Shown here: positions 60,774 to 64,000 of the stretch, in pieces
Position numbering within the stretch: the stretch's first letter is position 1
Layout of the letters: every line of letters begins with the position of its first letter
DNA from: Gracilaria domingensis
Taxonomy: Eukaryota > Rhodophyta > Florideophyceae > Gracilariales > Gracilariaceae
Reading direction: 5' to 3'
Assembly (NCBI GenBank): GCA_022539475.1
Contig: VCMS01000011.1
Coordinates: forward strand, 310,001-374,000
Length of the DNA stretch: 64,000 nt
Notes under the pieces: model-generated
What the model was told of the DNA's origin: nothing
Seen by the model: only the letters and a program-made list of their open reading frames with translations
The model's database searches: none
Program-made: the position numbers and the translations under genes

Positions 60774-61757
60774 ATGATGAATACACCTCAATCCGCCAGG
60801 GGGGGTTCTGTTTCGAAAATGCCGTCCGCAACTCCATTCTTTCTTCAAAGTAAGTTCAATGCGCCGCAATTTCCCCGATCTCTCCTTCTTCGTCAGTACT
60901 GATTCATTTGAAGAGGCTATAAGCCACCAACAGCCCGAAAGACAGGAACAACCATTGCCGGCGTCGTGTTTGAAGGAGGCGTAGTTTTAGGTGCCGATAC
61001 GCGAGCGACCGCGGGTGCTACCGTGTTTGAAAAGAACTGTCAGAAGATTCATTATATTGCTGATAATATCATGTGTTGCGGAGCGGGAACAGCTGCCGAT
61101 ACTGAACATACAACCCAACTTATTGCATCCAAGATTTGGTTGCATTCGTTAGCTACCCATCGTAAGCCGCGCGTGGCAACTGCATTGAATATGCTCAAGC
61201 ACATGCTTTTCAGGTATCAGGGCTATGTGTCAGCTGCGTTAGTTCTTGGCGGCGTTGATTTCCATGGACCGCATTTATACACTGTTTATCCGCACGGTAC
61301 GTTACCGTTGTCTTTTGGAGCCACATTGACGCGCCGACTCAATCTCTAATCCTAACAACTGTTACATGACTGTTCAATATTTGTAGGAAGCACGGATCGT
61401 TTGCCATTTGTGTCGATGGGATCTGGGTCCTTGGCTGCAATGGCTGTTTTCGAATCCAAGTACAAGGACGGAATGACCGTGGAGGAAGCAAAGCAACTGG
61501 TTTATGAAGGTATTTCCGGTGGTATATTCAACGATCTGGGTTCTGGTGGAAACGTTGATCTTTGCATCATTACTGCAGAGGGTAAGGAGTTTATTCGCGG
61601 CTTTGCCAAAGAAAATGAGAGGAAATATCGTCGTCCTGCTGGGTATAGCTTCCCGAAGGGCACAACCCCCGTTGTTGCTGGCTCTGAGACTTTTAAGGAA
61701 CGGCCGAAAGGCTTTGCTCTTGTCACGGAACAGGATGGAATGGATGTATCGGCATAG
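60774..61757 (+). CDS. PSMB7: 20S proteasome subunit beta-2 (PSMB7 / Pup1)
   Basis: Three exons: 60774-60849, 60934-61296 and 61387-61757. Introns of 84 and 90 bases have GTAAGT and GTACGT donors. Product 269 residues. The splice 1/2 junction gives [20 protein letters not shown]: the propeptide ends at Gly and the mature chain starts with catalytic Thr (TTIAG), as in beta-2. The following LGADTRAT carries Asp17 and ends a well-conserved segment; the Lys33 position is in the ENCQKIHYI block. [20 protein letters not shown] spans the second junction. Beta-2 gives the trypsin-like activity of the 20S core. Confidence 0.93.
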
Positions 61758-62076
61758 TCGAGGTTGCGAACACCGAGACTCGTACTTGCTGCCAGCTTTG
61801 AAGTGATGAAGCGCTTGTGAGCCACGCCACTTCGGGGTCTTGGTGTTTCGTTTCAATGCGGATGCACCATTACAACGATAGAGCAATGTCACTTCTCCAT
61901 CATTGGATTTGCTCCTTTTAACACTTGGGTGTCCATGGATATCGTGGCTCAAAAGAGCCACATGTTATCAGACACATTTTATCAGTTCATGTCAGCTGTG
62001 GAGTAAGAGTTATGTATATGTAATGCATGCAGTGAAAACTCTTGCCCATTCGTTTGTTACCGCCCATCGCATACTT
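61758..62076. other. Spacer between converging PSMB7 and COG4
   Basis: 319 bases, 3' untranslated sequence of both genes expected; nothing else seen. Confidence 0.4.
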
Positions 62077-64000
62077 CTAAAGCTTCAACGACTTAATCGC
62101 ATCCTTGTTAAAGTCCGAGCGTAATGACAGGGTTCGCCTCACTTCACTTGCCGTTAACCTCCATGTCATCCCGCCCGCGTTCGGTCCCCAGACGTCATAG
62201 ATTTCTGCAGGTCGTTCAAGATTCACCAACATAGCCAATTGCGACAGTCTTCCGAACACATCCCTTACTGTACTTCGCCTGCCCTTGTTCGAAAAATAAG
62301 CAGAGATTGCTCTCACGTCTCTGTCCGCTCGCAAAGCCCCAAACGCGGTGAACGACTTTGATACAGTTGCACCTGAAATGGTTGGAAGGAATATAATTGC
62401 TTCCACCTGCTGTGCATACCACTCGGCAACTTGCCGTACAAGCGCATCCCAATTTGTTTCCGTGAGACGCTTCTCAAGAGATGGACTCAATACCTTGCTC
62501 TCTATCTGATTAGCAACCTCGCGCGAAAACGATGGAGTTGCATCAGAGTCAAGTGAATATTGTGCTTCGGTAACCATATATGAAGTTTCCTTCAACGAGT
62601 TCTGTACTAGAGCAGTTACCCTGTCTAGTAGAACCGACGCTAGTTTAGCAACACCTTGTTCTGATGCTTGCGAAAGCGTGCGAGAAGCGTCGTTTATGTT
62701 TGTTAGGGGACCAACCACTAAGGTCCTGTCTTCGGCTGAAAGCTTCGGCGACGCATGAACCGCTTTCTCAACGTTACTGCGAAGACGACTCGCATATCTC
62801 GCAGAAACAGAAGAGTTGTTGAGCGCAACGAAAAAGTCATATTTCGCAACGTCAGTATTGCTGGACGACATATCACCCCCACCTGGTATGGTGATGTTTG
62901 CTTTCGCCAGTTCTGTCAGGTAGGACACCGTCAATGCTGCCGCGGGTAGAGCAGAAGAAGATGCCCCTGCATTTCCAAACAGTTTTTCTAGAGCTGCTTC
63001 AGTTTCCCTAAGCCGTCGTCTCATGTAAGGAATCAGGTCATTCATGAGGCAGAGACTGACTTGATTTAGAACCAAACGTAACACCTCAGGATCAGTGTCA
63101 CCATATGCAAAAGCTCTTTGGAAACATTTTTGCACAACGAAAAAGAAGTCGTCGACCGCTGTCGATGTCTCAGCGTCCTCACCGTTACTTTCGTCAATCT
63201 TGATCGCCAGTCTTGCGTTTTCCCTCATAAAGTAGGATTCGATCGCATTATAGAATCCGGCGAGATCTCGTTTCCTTTTGAACAGCCCAGACTTCTCCAG
63301 CATCTTCTCGATCTTGCGGTACTCAGCAGCCGACTCTTCATCTGCTTGCGCATTGTCCGTATCTTGAACAGTTGGCAGCCTTTTACCGACTAAGAAGTCG
63401 GTGTAGCCCGCAATTCTTTGACTTATTAACGTAAGTTCGTTGAGAAGACCATCCAACTCTCTGGCGTTTGTTGATTCCGAACGTAGTGCTCGAATGACCT
63501 CATCCATACGCTTGGCTTCTTCATACCGATCAAGAATACGACCCAAACTTGAGTCGCATTGCTCTTGAAGCCCTTCAAGAATAAACGAGAGGGAAGAAAT
63601 ACCGAACAGTCTTGAGAGATTTGGTCTTCCGTCGTGTGCGATGGCAGCCACGCTCTCAAAAAGGCGAGCGAGCGCAATTATATGCGGTTCATCAGCCCCA
63701 GTGCCTTCCGCTGTAGAATCAAGTAATAATTCTCTGACATCAATATCGCTCTCGCGGGCAAGACGCGTTTTCAGGTGCTCGCAAAGCTTAGTCAACCCTT
63801 CGTTCGCCAGACCGATAGGCACAAAAAGTTGTACGGCGCTTATAGCATCTTCTGTGGAAAGTTCTGACTTGAGTTTGTCTTCAGCAGCGCTACGAACCTT
63901 ACGAGACAACTCGGCGCGTGATTGCTCGATCTGAGAAACAGCAGTCGCAGAGGCGGAATCTGCTCGAATTGCATCTCCCAAGGTAAGGTAAGTCTCCACA
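62077..64000 (-). CDS. COG4: Conserved oligomeric Golgi complex subunit 4 (COG4), 5' end outside the window
   Basis: At least 640 residues, open to the window edge, so the N-terminus is missing. Long helical protein with the COG4 pattern: LVGKRLP, then YRKIEKMLEKSGLFKRKRDL, IESYFMRENARLAIKID, VDDFFFVVQKCFQRAFAYGD and the C-terminal EIYDVWGPNAGGMTWRLTASEVRRTL. COG4 belongs to lobe A of the COG tether and binds SNAREs and Sly1 in retrograde Golgi traffic. No introns in the visible part. Confidence 0.85.
   Translation of the reverse strand, partial: VETYLTLGDAIRADSASATAVSQIEQSRAELSRKVRSAAEDKLKSELSTEDAISAVQLFVPIGLANEGLTKLCEHLKTRLARESDIDVRELLLDSTAEGTGADEPHIIALARLFESVAAIAHDGRPNLSRLFGISSLSFILEGLQEQCDSSLGRILDRYEEAKRMDEVIRALRSESTNARELDGLLNELTLISQRIAGYTDFLVGKRLPTVQDTDNAQADEESAAEYRKIEKMLEKSGLFKRKRDLAGFYNAIESYFMRENARLAIKIDESNGEDAETSTAVDDFFFVVQKCFQRAFAYGDTDPEVLRLVLNQVSLCLMNDLIPYMRRRLRETEAALEKLFGNAGASSSALPAAALTVSYLTELAKANITIPGGGDMSSSNTDVAKYDFFVALNNSSVSARYASRLRSNVEKAVHASPKLSAEDRTLVVGPLTNINDASRTLSQASEQGVAKLASVLLDRVTALVQNSLKETSYMVTEAQYSLDSDATPSFSREVANQIESKVLSPSLEKRLTETNWDALVRQVAEWYAQQVEAIIFLPTISGATVSKSFTAFGALRADRDVRAISAYFSNKGRRSTVRDVFGRLSQLAMLVNLERPAEIYDVWGPNAGGMTWRLTASEVRRTLSLRSDFNKDAIKSLKL

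Noticed and set aside
1-64000. CRISPR array, riboswitches or bacterial operons
   Set aside because: Spliced introns, ER, Golgi, nucleolar and proteasome genes show a eukaryotic nuclear region; no direct-repeat/spacer array or ribosome-binding pattern is seen.

Overview
The window looks like nuclear DNA of a small-genome photosynthetic eukaryote, most likely a red alga. There are about 26 host genes in 64 kb, most of them without introns. The few introns I can place are short (72-218 nt) with GTATGT, GTACGT, GTAAGT or GTAAGC donors. The gene set mixes general eukaryotic genes (proteasome beta-2, KDEL receptor, ALG8, COG4, UTP13, SEL1L/HRD3) with plant/algal types (a B-box + CCT CONSTANS-like protein, a second B-box protein, a WNK kinase, a CIPK-like kinase) and a coiled-coil/WD40 protein of the Mdv1/MDA1 mitochondrial-division type. 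The genus cannot be fixed from sequence alone. GC content changes along the window: promoters and gene starts at 0-3, 28-29, 43-46 and 52-60 kb are extremely GC-rich with CT-rich leaders on the coding strand, while 5-28 and 30-42 kb are close to balanced.

Layout. 0.3-5.3 kb: B-box protein, VanZ-like membrane protein, coiled-coil protein and a two-exon CIPK-like kinase. 5.4-6.0 kb: weak hypothetical gene. 6.4-12.3 kb: five consecutive bestrophin-like channel units in one orientation, apparently one gene, with many frame breaks. 13.3-14.2 kb: secreted SOD-like protein without metal ligands. 14.5 kb: tRNA 3'-half. 15.0-16.9 kb: organelle-type DEAD-box helicase. 17.4-18.1 kb: near-perfect long hairpin next to a decayed duplicate of the 3' end of the first kinase. 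18.2-22.7 kb: GT14-like glycosyltransferase, then three mitochondrial genes (QCR8, bL12m, Mdv1-like). 22.9-28.0 kb: 1706-residue WNK kinase with OSR1-C-like and ankyrin domains. 29.2-38.0 kb: KDEL receptor, GT8-like glycosyltransferase, SEL1L/HRD3 and ALG8, giving a run of secretory-pathway genes. 38.0-42.5 kb: gene-poor, with LINE 3' fragments and a minisatellite. 42.5-55.0 kb: PP2C, PH-domain (pseudo)kinase, UTP13, myristoylated AGC kinase. 56-64 kb: SDR oxidoreductase, CONSTANS-like regulator, three-exon proteasome beta-2, and COG4 running off the right edge.

Many neighbours are divergent pairs sharing one intergenic island (coiled-coil/kinase, GT14/QCR8, bL12m/Mdv1-like, WNK/KDELR, SEL1L/ALG8, PP2C/PH-kinase, UTP13/AGC kinase). 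The most unusual object is the five-unit bestrophin array: bestrophins are pentamers, so an ancestral five-unit chain would be a single-polypeptide pentameric channel. The present copy looks damaged, and assembly indels cannot be excluded because SEL1L and the GT8-like gene also show a frame problem.
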